From contig JAHWDD010000003.1 of assembly GCA_023897205.1 (NCBI GenBank), forward strand, positions 3,785,665 through 3,849,664: 64,000 nucleotides of DNA. Reading direction: 5' to 3'. Below the pieces are notes generated by a model. It searched no databases, was not told where the DNA came from, and saw only the letters and a list, made by a program, of their open reading frames with translations. Source of the stretch: Exophiala sp. HKRS030. Lineage: Eukaryota > Ascomycota > Eurotiomycetes > Chaetothyriales > Herpotrichiellaceae. How positions within the stretch are numbered: position 1 is the stretch's first letter; every line of letters begins with the position of its first letter. The position numbers and the translations under genes were made by a program. Below are positions 53,755-64,000 of the stretch, one piece after another.

Positions 53755-55537
53755 GGCGCTGATGTGAGGGGGGCTTTAGATGATGATAGGAACGTGAGTG
53801 GCATTCACCCAGACTTTTGAACTTGATTTGAGAGCTTGCGTGCAAGCGGGACGGGGAGGAAGAAGGGAGGAAAAGCACAACAGACGGTGCTGAGCATCCT
53901 TCTTTTGACTGGATATATAGAACAACGGCGATCACTGTACCTTCACCAGGGAGGCATCCTGTTATTGCTTCGCTGCGACATACCCGGGCCGGACATGACA
54001 CCGAGGGACACCGCTGCAGGATCGAGCTATTACCCCAATGCCAGTCAACGTCCAAGACTTTGGAGTCAAGTGAGCAAAGCCCTAGTCAAGCATCTTTGAC
54101 CTACGGCATGAACAGACACGGGCGGATGACGATACATACTCAGTGTATACTTGACTGCTCCAAGGCTCGGGCCAATGAAAGCTTGAAGTCCGCTGTCTTG
54201 GAAAAGGTGATAGCCGTCTCTGACTCTCTGGATATCAGAACATACCTGGAATAACTCCGCATGCCGAGAACGTGGCGGGGCGATCGAGATGGGGAAATGC
54301 ATTTTTCGAGACGATCATACCCATCTCGAGAATACGTGCGACCAGGATACGCTGGACGCGCAAACCCGACATATCGATCTTGGAGGAATTGACGGATGGC
54401 AGAGACATTGATCATGTACCCTTGATAGCCTATTGCCCCAATTGAGGCTCCAGCTGCGTGGCTCTTTGTTTCTGTACTCATTTTACGGTATTGTGCTTCA
54501 ACAAAAGTGATAAGACAATGAATTGTCGCGCGGGTGTGCTGCTCTCTCGATATCGGTCTCAGATATTGTGAATGTGTGAGTTGTGATATATCGAACTTCT
54601 TGGTGCTGCTCAAAGGTGTTCTTGAGACTCTCTGAGGGGACAGGAAGATTCATCCGATACCCTTGAACATAACCGTCAACGTCTGTGTACGGAGCATCCT
54701 GAACATGTACGACAGAGGTCGTCTAGCAGATGAAGTCTCAACCCCGCGGGGGAAATCAGGTCAACAAGATAGAAACTCCTCTTTGCTGGATTTGGTACCC
54801 CCACTTCCCCATCCTGTTAGTCAACGGGTCTGTCTTCAAGAGCTGCCGTACGCCCTATGACTGCTTTTGTACTTCTCTCGTGGATTCATCCTTTCTTGCG
54901 AGCTATGACTTGTGGCTCAAGTCCAAGACCTGCCTCGATACAAGCATTCGCCTCCCCATTGTATGAACTTCGATACCCCGCATATCAAATACTAACCAAC
55001 CCAAGTCCCGAGGCAGTTCGCTGGATATCACTATTGCCGTGAACTCTGCTGTGCTCTTTGTATGCGACAAGCCGCGCCTGTATTCCGCTCTGTACGATCT
55101 ATTGCGGAGTCGGTTGACTGATATGGATACTTGATAGGTCACCGTCTACCCCAAAAAGACATACCGAGTGAGGCATCATGAAAGTAGCAACCACGGCACT
55201 ACCCCACACAGCATCTGAGAACGGCGATCTGCATTGACCATAAATCCCTCATAAAGAGACCAACGTATTTGACAGTTGTTTCTTTGATAGTGCTGATGTA
55301 CTGGCAGAAGCCTCATAAGGGTCACAACTGCATCTTCCCTTAGATAACCTATGGTAAGCTATCGCCGCGGACTTGAGCGCATCAGCCAGGAGCGAAGGAC
55401 CTTCGTACATCTCTATCAGACTGATAAGGCCAAGAAGTCGCCTGATCAACCTGTCTAGGCATTGCTTTCCAGGAAATACACTGTATCGATCATCTGTCAG
55501 TATCAGAAGAGAAGGGTTGAGTGTTTTGTAGTCGAAG
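53755..55537. other. Intergenic, no gene recognised
   Basis: About 1.8 kb between the divergent MFS and oxygenase genes. A 157-codon minus-strand frame (54140-54613) and smaller frames have no conserved motifs. Confidence 0.55.
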
Positions 55538-56880
55538 ATGCCGCACGCCACGGATGCAGAGTATAACCATATTAAGGTCGAGCAGCTTGCACCGACCTTT
55601 GCTGCACAAGTCACTGGAGTGGACTTCTCGAAACCGATCGAGAAAGAGGTCTTTGACGAGATTTTGAGAGCGATTACTGATGTATGCTGCACCCCATGTT
55701 GATCTTCTCCTAACACCTGGCACCCACCAGTGTGGCGATCGTAACCATTATCAAGTATCTCGCCTTGCTGACACTAGACCATGCTAGTATGGAGTTCTCG
55801 TCTTCCGACATGCTGGACTAGACGATGCTCGTCATGTGGCTTTCGCAGCCTTGTTCGGCGAACTCGACGATATTAAGCCCTACATCGCCATGGGTCGAAA
55901 GAATAGATTTGCATTCGACGAGCTGTTTGATGTGAGTAATCTGGAAGATGACGGTTCATTAGTGAAACTTGGCAGTAAAAGAGATCATATGGGCCTGGTA
56001 GGTCTCTCCATCAAACATAACAGGCTAAAATTGACAGAGCAAGGGCAACACAATCTTCCATGTTGATTCCAGCTTCAATCCGCGCCGAGCGGGCTATAGC
56101 TTGCTTCGTTCTCACAAGCTGCCACCACCAGGCCATGGAGGAAACACAGACTTTGCAGACACAAGAACCGCGTTCGCCGAGCTTCCTGAAGAACTTCGAA
56201 AGGAACTGTCGGATAATGATTACATTGGAGCGCACAGCTTGATGCATTCACGGAAGAAAGCCGCACCGAAAGACAGCCCGTACTTGAAAGACATCGAGCC
56301 CAATGACTATGCTTTCGGTCGTCATTCGGTACTCCAGACCCACGGTCCCAGCGGTAGACCTACCATGTATATTGCAAATCATATGCATCACTTGGAGTAC
56401 AAGACGCCACGTTCCAAGGACTTTGTCCCGACTCCCCAACAACCATATGAGAGAGTGCCTGAGCCAGAGGGAACTGAATTGATCGAGAAGCTGCTGGCTC
56501 ATGCCACGCAGGAGAAATATGTTCTTAGCATCGAATGGCAGAACGAAGGTGATTTGGTTGTCTGGGACAATACCGCTGTGATGCACAAGGCAGGTACGGG
56601 GACATTTCAGGAAAAGTATGCCCGTGACATGCGGAGAGCAACCGGTAAGTGTTACCTGACGCCAGGCCATGAAGCCACGATGAGTTTGATCCTTTTGTTA
56701 CCTTCGTTGTGCACGGGGCATCGATTGCGAGCCTTGAAATCTCTGCCTGATATCATTTTCATCGCCCTGCTTCTGTTTCCTTGGTGATATGGGCTGACGT
56801 TTCTCTGGTTAGTTCATGATGGAAGCAAAGATGCATGGGGCTTCAATGAGAGAACAACAGTCAGACAGGGTTTGCCATGA
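55538..56880 (+). CDS. TauD/TfdA-family 2-oxoglutarate/Fe(II) dioxygenase
   Basis: Four exons, 55538-55681, 55788-55997, 56038-56644 and 56813-56880, give 342 residues. The N-terminus VEQLAPTFAAQVTGVDFSKPIEKEVFDEILRAI is the standard TauD/TfdA opening. Junction 1 gives DYGVLVFRHAGLDDARHVAFAALFGEL. The iron motif HxD is in GNTIFHVDSSFNPRRAGYSLL. The distal His lies in VVWDNTAVMHKAG and the 2-oxoglutarate-binding Arg in YARDMRRATVHDG, which the last intron (168 bases, longer than the rest) interrupts. Fungal relatives are often annotated as 2,4-D- or alkylsulfonate-dioxygenase-like. They oxidise small acids or sulfonates, giving succinate and CO2, and the real substrate is unknown. No targeting signal is evident, so the cytosol is likely. 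The short last exon ends with a stop at 56878-56880. Confidence 0.9.
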
Positions 56881-57239
56881 GATGGGCACCCGGCAGTATT
56901 CATATACACATATGGAACAGATAAATTATATGGATGGGAAGAACGAATAAGTTCTGCATATGTATCATCTTGGCAGTTTCATCACCCTTCCTTTAAACCT
57001 CCAATCCATGTATCTCATGTCTTAGCCCAGGGATCTTCTCCACATTCGGGCTCCAGATAAAGTCCCGAAATCTACCATCTCGGCAAAAGAGCTGACATTG
57101 GGCCCCACCAATCAATATACATTATCAACCCCGATTTCCTCGTAATGTTCTCAGTCTTCTCCGCATTTGAGTTGATGCTTCTCGAATAGTTTGCATTACT
57201 ATCAACCAAGGTCAATAATTCGGCTTGGGTTGAGTGAGA
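56881..57239. other. Intergenic, SCOT promoter
   Basis: Short spacer between two plus-strand genes. Nothing else was recognised. Confidence 0.55.
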
Positions 57240-58993
57240 ATGTCATTTTTACTAGAGCCATGCTCTCAGAGAGCTGTCTCGCCGCTGATAGTGGCGGGCA
57301 AGAAACAGACGACAATCTTATACATTCACGTGTCACGTAGCCTTGGCTCACATTCCGAACGTTCATTCCATTCTTCGAGGGTATATAGGGAACGGCACCA
57401 AAGTCCCGTGGAGAAGATTATCGACTCGATCAACACAGGCCCGAAAAGAACAGGATCAAAGGTCTATTCAAGTGCCGATCAGGCGGTATCAGACATCCCA
57501 GATGGCTCAACGATCCTCAGTTCTGGATTTGGTCTCTGTGGTGTTCCTGGTAAGTCATAGATACTCCTGCGACTGCTGAATCATTTCTCAAACTGGAACA
57601 TGGTTTTTGAAAGTCGAATTAATACGTCACAGAGACTTTGATCGACGCATTGCGAAAGAAAGGCACTAAGAATCTTACGGTGGTTTCGAATAATGCCGGA
57701 GCAGGGCAGCATGGCCTGACGAAATTAACAACTACGGGCCAGATATCTCGAATGATTGTGTCATTCATCGGTAACAACAAACCTTTGGGGAAGCAGTACC
57801 ATGATGGTGAGGTAGCCATTGAACTTTGTCCACAAGGCACCATCGCAGAGCGTCTCAGAGCAGCAGGAGCGGGTATCCCAGCATTTTTCACTGCGACGGG
57901 AGACAGCACGTTGATCCAGACTGGTGGGATCCCTCATCGGCTAGGACCAAAAGATCCTCAGACTGGCAAACACGAAGTGTTGGAGCCTGGCCGACCTCGT
58001 GAAACAAGGATTTTCGACGGCAGAACTTATATGATGGAAACAGCACTGCAAGGTGACGTCGCCATTGTGCGAGCCTGGAAGGCTGATGAGGCTGGGAACT
58101 GCATTTTCCGTACCACAACAAAGGCATACGGCGTTCTGATGCCCAAAGCGGCTAAGCTCGCAATTGTTGAAGCAGAAAATATCGTTCCTGTAGGCTCGTT
58201 GGATCCGGATCATGTCGACCTGCCTGGCATCTATATCGATCGGATTGTTCCTGCCACTTCTGAGAAACATTTCGAAAAGCTGGTACTTGCACCTTCGGAA
58301 GACGGCACAAAGGAGACTAGCGAAGAAGCGATCAAGCGCAACCGAATCGCCAAACGAGCAGCGAAGGAACTTCACGAAGGTTTCTACGTGAACCTGGGAG
58401 TTGGCATACCTACTCTCGCACCGTCATATCTACCTCCACAGACGAAGGTGTGGATTCAGTCAGAGAATGGTATTGTGGGCATGGGACCTTATCCAGCCAC
58501 GAAGGAAGAAGCTGATCCGGATACTGTCAATGCCGGAAAGGAAACTGTCCTGCTTGTTCCTGGTGCCTCGACCTTCGACTCTGCGGAATCATTCGGAATG
58601 ATCCGTGGCGGCCACGTAGACGTCTCACTCCTGGGCGCGCTCCAAGTTTCGGCATCTGGCGACCTTGCAAATTACATCATCCCAGGTAAAGCCTTCAACG
58701 GTATGGGAGGCGCCATGGATCTTGTCAGTAATCCAGATAGGACCAAGATTGTGGTCTGCACTTATCATACAGATAAAGATGGAAACAGTAAAGTTCTTGA
58801 CGAATGTGAACTGCCACTGACGGGAAAAGGTGTTGTCAGCACCATTATTACCGAATTAGCCGTGTTCCAGGTCGATCGTGAAGGTGGAGGCGGTTTAACG
58901 TTGACTGAGGTCGCCGAAGGATTGACCGTGGAGGATGTCAAAGCGAAGACGAGGGCGAAATTCGCAGTTGCTGAGAACGTTAAGACGTTTTGA
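57240..58993 (+). CDS. Succinyl-CoA:3-ketoacid CoA transferase, mitochondrial
   Basis: Two exons, 57240-57549 and 57633-58993, give 556 residues. A Ser/Arg-rich presequence of about 60 residues precedes KVYSSADQAVSDIPDGSTILSSGFGLCGVPG, split by the 83-base intron from ETLIDALRKKGTKNLTVVSNNAG. The alpha-type half has YMMETALQGDVAIVRAWKADEAGN. The beta-type half has FYVNLGVGIPTLAPSYLPP and the catalytic Glu in SENGIVGMGPYP, with ASTFDSAESFGMIRGGHVDVSLLGALQV and GAMDLVSNPDRTKIVVC. Both halves are fused in one chain, as in eukaryotic SCOT. The enzyme moves CoA from succinyl-CoA to acetoacetate (or to a related 3-oxo or short acid) in the mitochondrial matrix. Fungal homologues can also favour acetate or propionate detoxification. 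The frame is intact. The ATG at 57240 follows a GTG that cannot serve as start. Confidence 0.93.
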
Positions 58994-61900
58994 TAGAAGA
59001 TCGGAGTATGGTCGTCGCCTGACGATAGGCGCACATATAGGGACGGACGAGACAGTATACAAATGATGATAACCGCTTGCTTCTTCTAGTAAATTATTGC
59101 CCAGCCAGCTCCAGCAGATCACTTACGTGATAGAACTGTTACTTAACCGTCAAGAGGTGAATGCGCACGCCTCTGATGAAACAAAGATCACGTGCAAGGC
59201 TGTAAAATCAAGGAGACAATAGAACTTACACATCCTTCGACATTCCTCTTTACCCTCTCGATTCGTCCTAGCAACAATGATCATGTACGAGCTAGGGCAT
59301 GCAGTGACTCTACTAAGTGCGCCGTTATTGGAGGGTCTGTTTGTACGGGGATGAAGCCGATTTGTGGGAACTGAGCAAATTTCCTGCCTGGGTTTGGATT
59401 GTTGATTGAAAAGACACATCATTCATGTCGTACGCGCTCCTTTGCAACGGAGGTGGCCACCAGGCGTACGACATGAATGATGTGTCTTTTCAATCATCAA
59501 GGATATGCCAACTGCTTGTTGAAAACACTGGGAACTTCCGGTGTCTTGCAGTGCTGCGAACACCTGCGCCAGGAATTGGCGTGCGCTAGATTTACAGGGT
59601 CAGCAATGTGACACAACTATCATCATCAAACTTGAAGCATTAGAGATAATTGGATGCTAGTGTGGCAGGAGAGTATGGCGCGTACCCAGGAGGATCTGTC
59701 AAGAAGTAGAACATTCTCGGAGCAAAACTGACCTTAAATGTTCGTTGGCCAGCCAGAGATCGTCCCGAACCACAACGTTTCTGCTCGAATACGAAAAGAA
59801 AATAGCATCACGACTGCATACAATTAGAATCCAGGTGTTGATTGGCTTGGGAAATATGGTGACAACGTTATCAAGACTGTATATATGTTACACGGTTTCG
59901 GCGCGCCAGCGGAGTGAAAAGGTTGCATCGGAGGCTCAACTCTCGATATGAGAACACTGCGATAACGATTCGGGCTACCTCAGTGTGACAGGATTGGAGC
60001 TTAACGTGACGTGTCGTCTCGAAAGACCTTGAAAAGGTGAGAAACAGGACAAAAGAGCAAATTGATATGCATTGCCCCTGTTCTCTGCATAAGCTTGCTG
60101 TCCGGTCCTTCTAAGATTCACCTATCTTGGGCTGAAGAGGCTCGACAGGCAAGCATAGTTAGAAGCACATGGGAGCGAAGATAGGCGTGATTGGGTTTGG
60201 AGTTGCAGGGGCCAGTATTAGCCACCAGTGGCTCGTCGTAGCCCTCCTCCCTCGTCCTTCGGGGCCTGTGCCACATCTGGACAGATGGTTGCGAGATATC
60301 GATGACGCTTAGGCTGGACTCAAATTGTCCGAACTCGCTGGCTGGGTGACTTGGCAACAGGAATGGCGCAATTGTGGTGCCTGGAAGCTGGACGCCTGGA
60401 ATGGTTGGAAACCAGAGAATTGGATGCTAAAGGCTCGGTTACCTGCCTTAGCTCATTTCCAACGCGTCCGTGCCACTGGCAGTTCGGCAGCCAAAAAAAC
60501 CTAACGCTCGACTCTCGACTGATTGCCAGCTTGGTATCTACCAAAGTATCCATGTCTCCGTACCCAGAAATGCAGGGTACTTGGCCGGTCGTGGCTGTCC
60601 ACCGTGCGAACGTGATAGGACATGCACGAAAGTCGACCCCCCCGTTTCGAGTCGAGTATTCTGTCTTCATGATCGGTGTAGGGTGCCCTGGGAGGGTGCC
60701 GATGGAGATTAGTGACTTGCTTCTCCAGTCCGTGCTGAAGGTATGGTTCTCCGTTCTGAATGAGCGCAAGTTGCTGACAGATTATACTTACATGTGCGCG
60801 TGGAAGCGGTGACGAGGCTTCAACGAATGCACTAGACGCAAGCGGCGGGGCCTTTGCACGACTTTTCCCGACGATCGACCCTGCATGCTTCTCATCTCGC
60901 TGTCGTGTAACATAGACAGGCGCTATGCATGGTGAAACGACCTACTTACGCATCTTCTCAGGTATCTAACGCATCAAACAATGTATCCAATATACTATTC
61001 TCAGCATCCATGGATATGCAAAGGATTCAAAAGGAACGACTCTGGCTCAAAGCGAGCTGTATAACTGGAAGCATTCTAAGTGACTAATCCTATTTCGCTG
61101 AACGCGGCTTTGGTGGCTAACGAACAGAATCGAAACACGGTTCGTGCCAGGTCCGCCAACACAGCAAGCATTTGGGCTAATCGCTGCTCGCGTGGGTTGT
61201 CTACCATGTGCCATTCTCTATAATCAGCATCTGGCGGTCAACAGGCAAGGCCGAAGAGGATCTTTTGCAGTAATTGCTAGCTATCGTAGAGCCGCTACTC
61301 AAGCAAATGGAGAGCACCAATGGCCATTTGTTTTCTTCGATGCCGATGGCTCCGAGGTGTGTAGATGACTCTGAAGTTCTGAATACTGCAGTACTACGCG
61401 GGTGTGGCAGTTCCCGGCATAACCTCACCATAACCTTATCTCACCTCATTTCGACTATCTTTCGAGCTAGACAATTTTCGCCTTTCTGGTGTTGAATGCT
61501 CCCGTGAACCCACTCGAATCTCGCAATCCCAGTCATAATTCCCCAGCCCAGAATCTCCAGCGCCTTTGCCGTCTCAGGGAGGAAAGCAATTCCTTTCGGT
61601 CGTATAACGCCTTGCTGTTACAGCGAGAACCCCAGTCGTGCCGATTGCAGGTTCTGGGGACACTCGTTCCCACCCTTGTCACATTTTTTGAGAAATCTCG
61701 CCTCCTTGATAGGGAAGACCGAAAATGATCAAGAAATTCGGCCAGAGTCAACCATCTTCTCCAGTATTACCATTCTACAATACTTTTCCCCAGCTCTTCT
61801 CTTAAATTGGCTTCAAGGCACCCTGACCTCCTTGTAACTCTCTCCAGGCATCAGAGTCTATGGCGTCATGTTACTGATATTCGAGACTCGCGACCAACCG

Positions 61901-62118
61901 TGGCAACACTTCTCCACTCTGTTCGGCGGTTGACAATTACGTCTTTGGTTTGTACTTGAATACCACATCCTTGATTTAATTCAAACATTGTTCACTATAG
62001 CCAGCGAGAACTGGTCTATTGAAAATCGGAAATCTGTGCTTCTTGTCCCGTTGAAGTTTCAGACTTGACCCAGGACGAGTCTATCTGTGGCAGGATTTCT
62101 GCCTCGTAAGACCAATCA
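58994..62118. other. 3.1 kb gene-poor region
   Basis: No protein of known family was found on either strand. The longest frames (60351-60812 plus, 60320-60769 minus) overlap each other and show no motif. It contains the 33-base inverted repeat at 59403-59496. The end (about 61.9-62.1 kb) is the leader of the SIS-domain gene. Confidence 0.5.
59403..59496. repeat. Perfect 33-base inverted repeat with 28-base spacer
   Basis: Arms 59403-59435 and 59464-59496 are exact reverse complements. The 28-base spacer includes GTGGCCAC, itself a palindrome. Outside the arms the match stops at once. Confidence 0.95.
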
Positions 62119-63381
62119 ATGGCGGAACAAAGCAAAATGTCTTACCAGAGGTATTCATCTCTTCCAACGCCATTGACACCGTCAATGCCTGTTTCTGGAC
62201 CAATTCCAGAAAGAATCGAGGCGCTACCAATTACCCCTCCTGAGATACCGGATAGCTTTGATGATAAGACATTCAAACCAGACAGTCGAACCATCAAAAA
62301 GGCGCTTCATGTACTGGCGACTGAACGCCAGGCACTGTCACATCTAGAGGATTTATACACGACATCACCGGAGGCACAGGATTCACTCCTAAGAGCCATC
62401 ACTCAAATCATCCATTCGGAAACCCGACATGGCAAAATCATTTTCATCGGAGTTGGAAAATCAGGGCATATTGCAAAGAAGTTGGTAGCGACATTTGTCT
62501 CACTCGGTATTCATGCTCAGTTTCTCCATCCCATCGAAGCACTTCACGGCGATCTTGGTGTCGTTAGACCGAACGATACGGTCATATTCATCACATTTTC
62601 CGGCAGGACTCCGGAACTTATGTCTCTATTGCCGCATATTCAACCCAGCATTCCACTCATTACCATGACGGGCCATTTGAATCCAAATACATGCCCACTT
62701 CTCACGCATCAATCACGCATCAACTCGATCAACATCCTTCTACCGACCATGATACATGAATCCGAAGTCTCGTCCTTTGGTGTCTCAGCACCCACGACAT
62801 CCACAACCATCACACTCGCATTAGGCGACAGCCTGGCCCTCGCGGTAGCAGACGAACTGCATACAGCAGCTGGGCTGCAAACCCCGGCCATTTTCGCGGC
62901 CAACCACCCTGGCGGCGCCATCGGAGCTGCCTTGAAACCCGCACCACCGGCACCAACAATGGCAGACCTGGCCACACCTGTATCACATGTTCCCATCGCC
63001 TCATCGCGACTGGGACAACCACTTCTATGTCAAGACATTGTCTTGACCGCCGTACGATCTCCGCGCGGCTTTGTCCGGGTTTCACCGACGCACATTATCA
63101 GCCCTCGACGGATTCAGCAACTGACGAACTTTGGCGTTCCTGTAGCAGACCTCGAGGACGAGTTTGGCCCGATAGTGGTGGAGAAGACCGATTGGATCTC
63201 CGTGCTCAGCTCGATCAGCATCGATGAATGTCGGCAATGGATCTTACAGATGCGAGGCGAAGATGCCAATGGTCGCGGACGGGATTTCTTGCGCCGCGGA
63301 ACTCTGTTGGGCATCGTGGAGCATAACGAGGTCACGGGAGTGGTGGAGATCGAGGATGTCATGGGTGAAGACTTCCTCTGA
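62119..63381 (+). CDS. KpsF/GutQ-type SIS-domain sugar-phosphate isomerase
   Basis: Single exon of 420 residues. After about 75 Pro/Ser-rich residues the SIS domain begins: IKKALHVLATERQALSHLEDLY, KIIFIGVGKSGHIAKKLVATFVSLGIHAQFLHPIEALHGDLGVV, VIFITFSGRTPELMSLLPHI, PLITMTGHLNPN and LALGDSLALAVADEL. These are the words of bacterial arabinose-5-phosphate isomerase (KdsD/KpsF/GutQ), which interconverts ribulose-5-P and arabinose-5-P. The catalytic His and the GxGKSG/FSGRT phosphate loops are kept. The bacterial CBS pair is not recognisable and is replaced by a weakly similar region of about 130 residues ending RRGTLLGIVEHNEVTGVVEIEDV. Fungi lack the KDO pathway in which the bacterial enzyme acts, so the substrate and role here are unknown. 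No targeting signal is visible. Confidence 0.88.
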   Translation: MAEQSKMSYQRYSSLPTPLTPSMPVSGPIPERIEALPITPPEIPDSFDDKTFKPDSRTIKKALHVLATERQALSHLEDLYTTSPEAQDSLLRAITQIIHSETRHGKIIFIGVGKSGHIAKKLVATFVSLGIHAQFLHPIEALHGDLGVVRPNDTVIFITFSGRTPELMSLLPHIQPSIPLITMTGHLNPNTCPLLTHQSRINSINILLPTMIHESEVSSFGVSAPTTSTTITLALGDSLALAVADELHTAAGLQTPAIFAANHPGGAIGAALKPAPPAPTMADLATPVSHVPIASSRLGQPLLCQDIVLTAVRSPRGFVRVSPTHIISPRRIQQLTNFGVPVADLEDEFGPIVVEKTDWISVLSSISIDECRQWILQMRGEDANGRGRDFLRRGTLLGIVEHNEVTGVVEIEDVMGEDFL

Positions 63382-63626
63382 TTTGTTATTTGCATAGAAA
63401 GGATTTCTTTGTGTTGCATACCTGGAAGACCAGTAGTATGCACGGATTAATGGATGCAAGGTTCTGGATGGTGGGATCATGAAGCTACTGACATGCATTG
63501 AGCACCAGTCACGAGGTCGAATTCCATGCGTATTTGTGGTGGTTCAGAGATCGGGTTAGGGCGCGAGTCCTTAAGACACTCGGCGAGTGTTTTGACGATG
63601 TAACGAAATGAATTCTATTGGGGTGT

Positions 63627-64000
63627 CTATTGATACCAATCATCTTCGTCATCATCTTCTTCATCTTCGTCATGCTCGTTGTCCTCGTCATCATTAGCAT
63701 CGTTAATGCCAGTCGCGTTGGCTTCAGGGTCATCGCCGTCAACCCCAGGCTGTCTAGCTCCATTGACCGGAACGGATTCAGTGTGCTCTGTATCCCCATT
63801 TTTTTGTACGGCATTTCTCAATGCTTCTCTCTTCTCTTTTAATCGCCGCACTCTTTCCTCCATTTCCTCCATGACATCGAATTCCTCTTCCAGTCGCCGC
63901 TCCTCGTCCTCTTTCTCATCTTGGGCTTCTGTCTCCAACCGCGTCCTCCTGTCATCGCTAGCTTGTTCCGCCAATTGTGCAGCAGAGACGGGTGCAGCGC
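63627..64000 (-). CDS. Acidic coiled-coil protein, C-terminal end (partial)
   Basis: The minus-strand frame is open from the window edge to a stop at 63627. The visible 123 or so residues are nearly all charged. A predicted coiled coil (RRLEEEFDVMEEMEERVRRLKEKREALRNAV) is followed by an Asp/Glu tail (DEDEEDDDEDDWYQ). There is no catalytic motif, and such proteins occur in RNA-processing, chromatin and trafficking complexes, so no function is assigned. It converges on the SIS-domain gene, with 245 bases between stops. Confidence 0.7.
   Translation of the reverse strand, partial: AAPVSAAQLAEQASDDRRTRLETEAQDEKEDEERRLEEEFDVMEEMEERVRRLKEKREALRNAVQKNGDTEHTESVPVNGARQPGVDGDDPEANATGINDANDDEDNEHDEDEEDDDEDDWYQ

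Noticed and set aside
54140..54613. 157-codon minus-strand frame
   Set aside because: No recognised domain and no coding-like pattern; considered chance.
60320..60812. Two overlapping opposite frames of about 150 codons
   Set aside because: They overlap almost fully, neither has a motif, and both lie in a gene-poor region.

Overview
This window is nuclear DNA of a filamentous ascomycete (Pezizomycotina). Most genes carry short GT..AG introns of about 50-80 bases with CTAAC/CTGAC-type branch sites. Three genes encode HET domains, and there is a Zn2Cys6 regulator. The hacA gene carries the 20-base IRE1-type intron. Eurotiomycetes, perhaps a black-yeast-like lineage, would fit, but I cannot fix the order from sequence alone.

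Layout. 1-11.6 kb: end of a methionine-permease-like transporter, an NTF2-like protein, a RidA-amine oxidase fusion with a peroxisomal tail, a DUF2231 membrane protein, a mitochondrial-looking SDR and a first HET protein. 11.8-13.2 kb: a secreted hydrolase-like protein. 14.5-24.0 kb: a probable sugar-acid (glucarate-type) catabolic cluster made of a Zn2Cys6 regulator, an SDR, a DHDPS-family lyase, a glucarate-dehydratase-type enolase and an ACS-type MFS carrier. CCG-N-CGG palindromes lie in two of its promoters. 24.8-36.7 kb: two more HET genes, a 2-oxoglutarate oxygenase, a DUF1152 protein, arg2 (N-acetylglutamate synthase) and an AT-rich gene-free block. 37.0-42.2 kb: a secreted type-B carboxylesterase and a DHA2-type MFS exporter. 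42.8-51.5 kb: a housekeeping block on one strand (arv1, bre2/ash2, hacA, arp9). 52-59 kb: a second ACS-type MFS carrier, a TauD/TfdA oxygenase and mitochondrial SCOT. 59-62 kb: a gene-poor 3.1 kb stretch with a perfect 33-base inverted repeat. 62-64 kb: a KpsF/GutQ-type SIS isomerase and the end of an acidic coiled-coil gene.

Two results stand out. The hacA transcript folds into the textbook IRE1 double hairpin (two 7-base CNGNNGN loops), and removing exactly 20 bases switches the reading frame to the active C-terminus. Separately, six genes appear broken at seven places. Every break is one missing G or C in a short homopolymer, and correcting each one restores the family sequence. In the two breaks whose exon is bounded by inferred splice sites, the exon length independently shows one base missing. 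This looks like consensus undercalling rather than seven real mutations, so these genes are annotated as genes with a suspected base error and not as pseudogenes.
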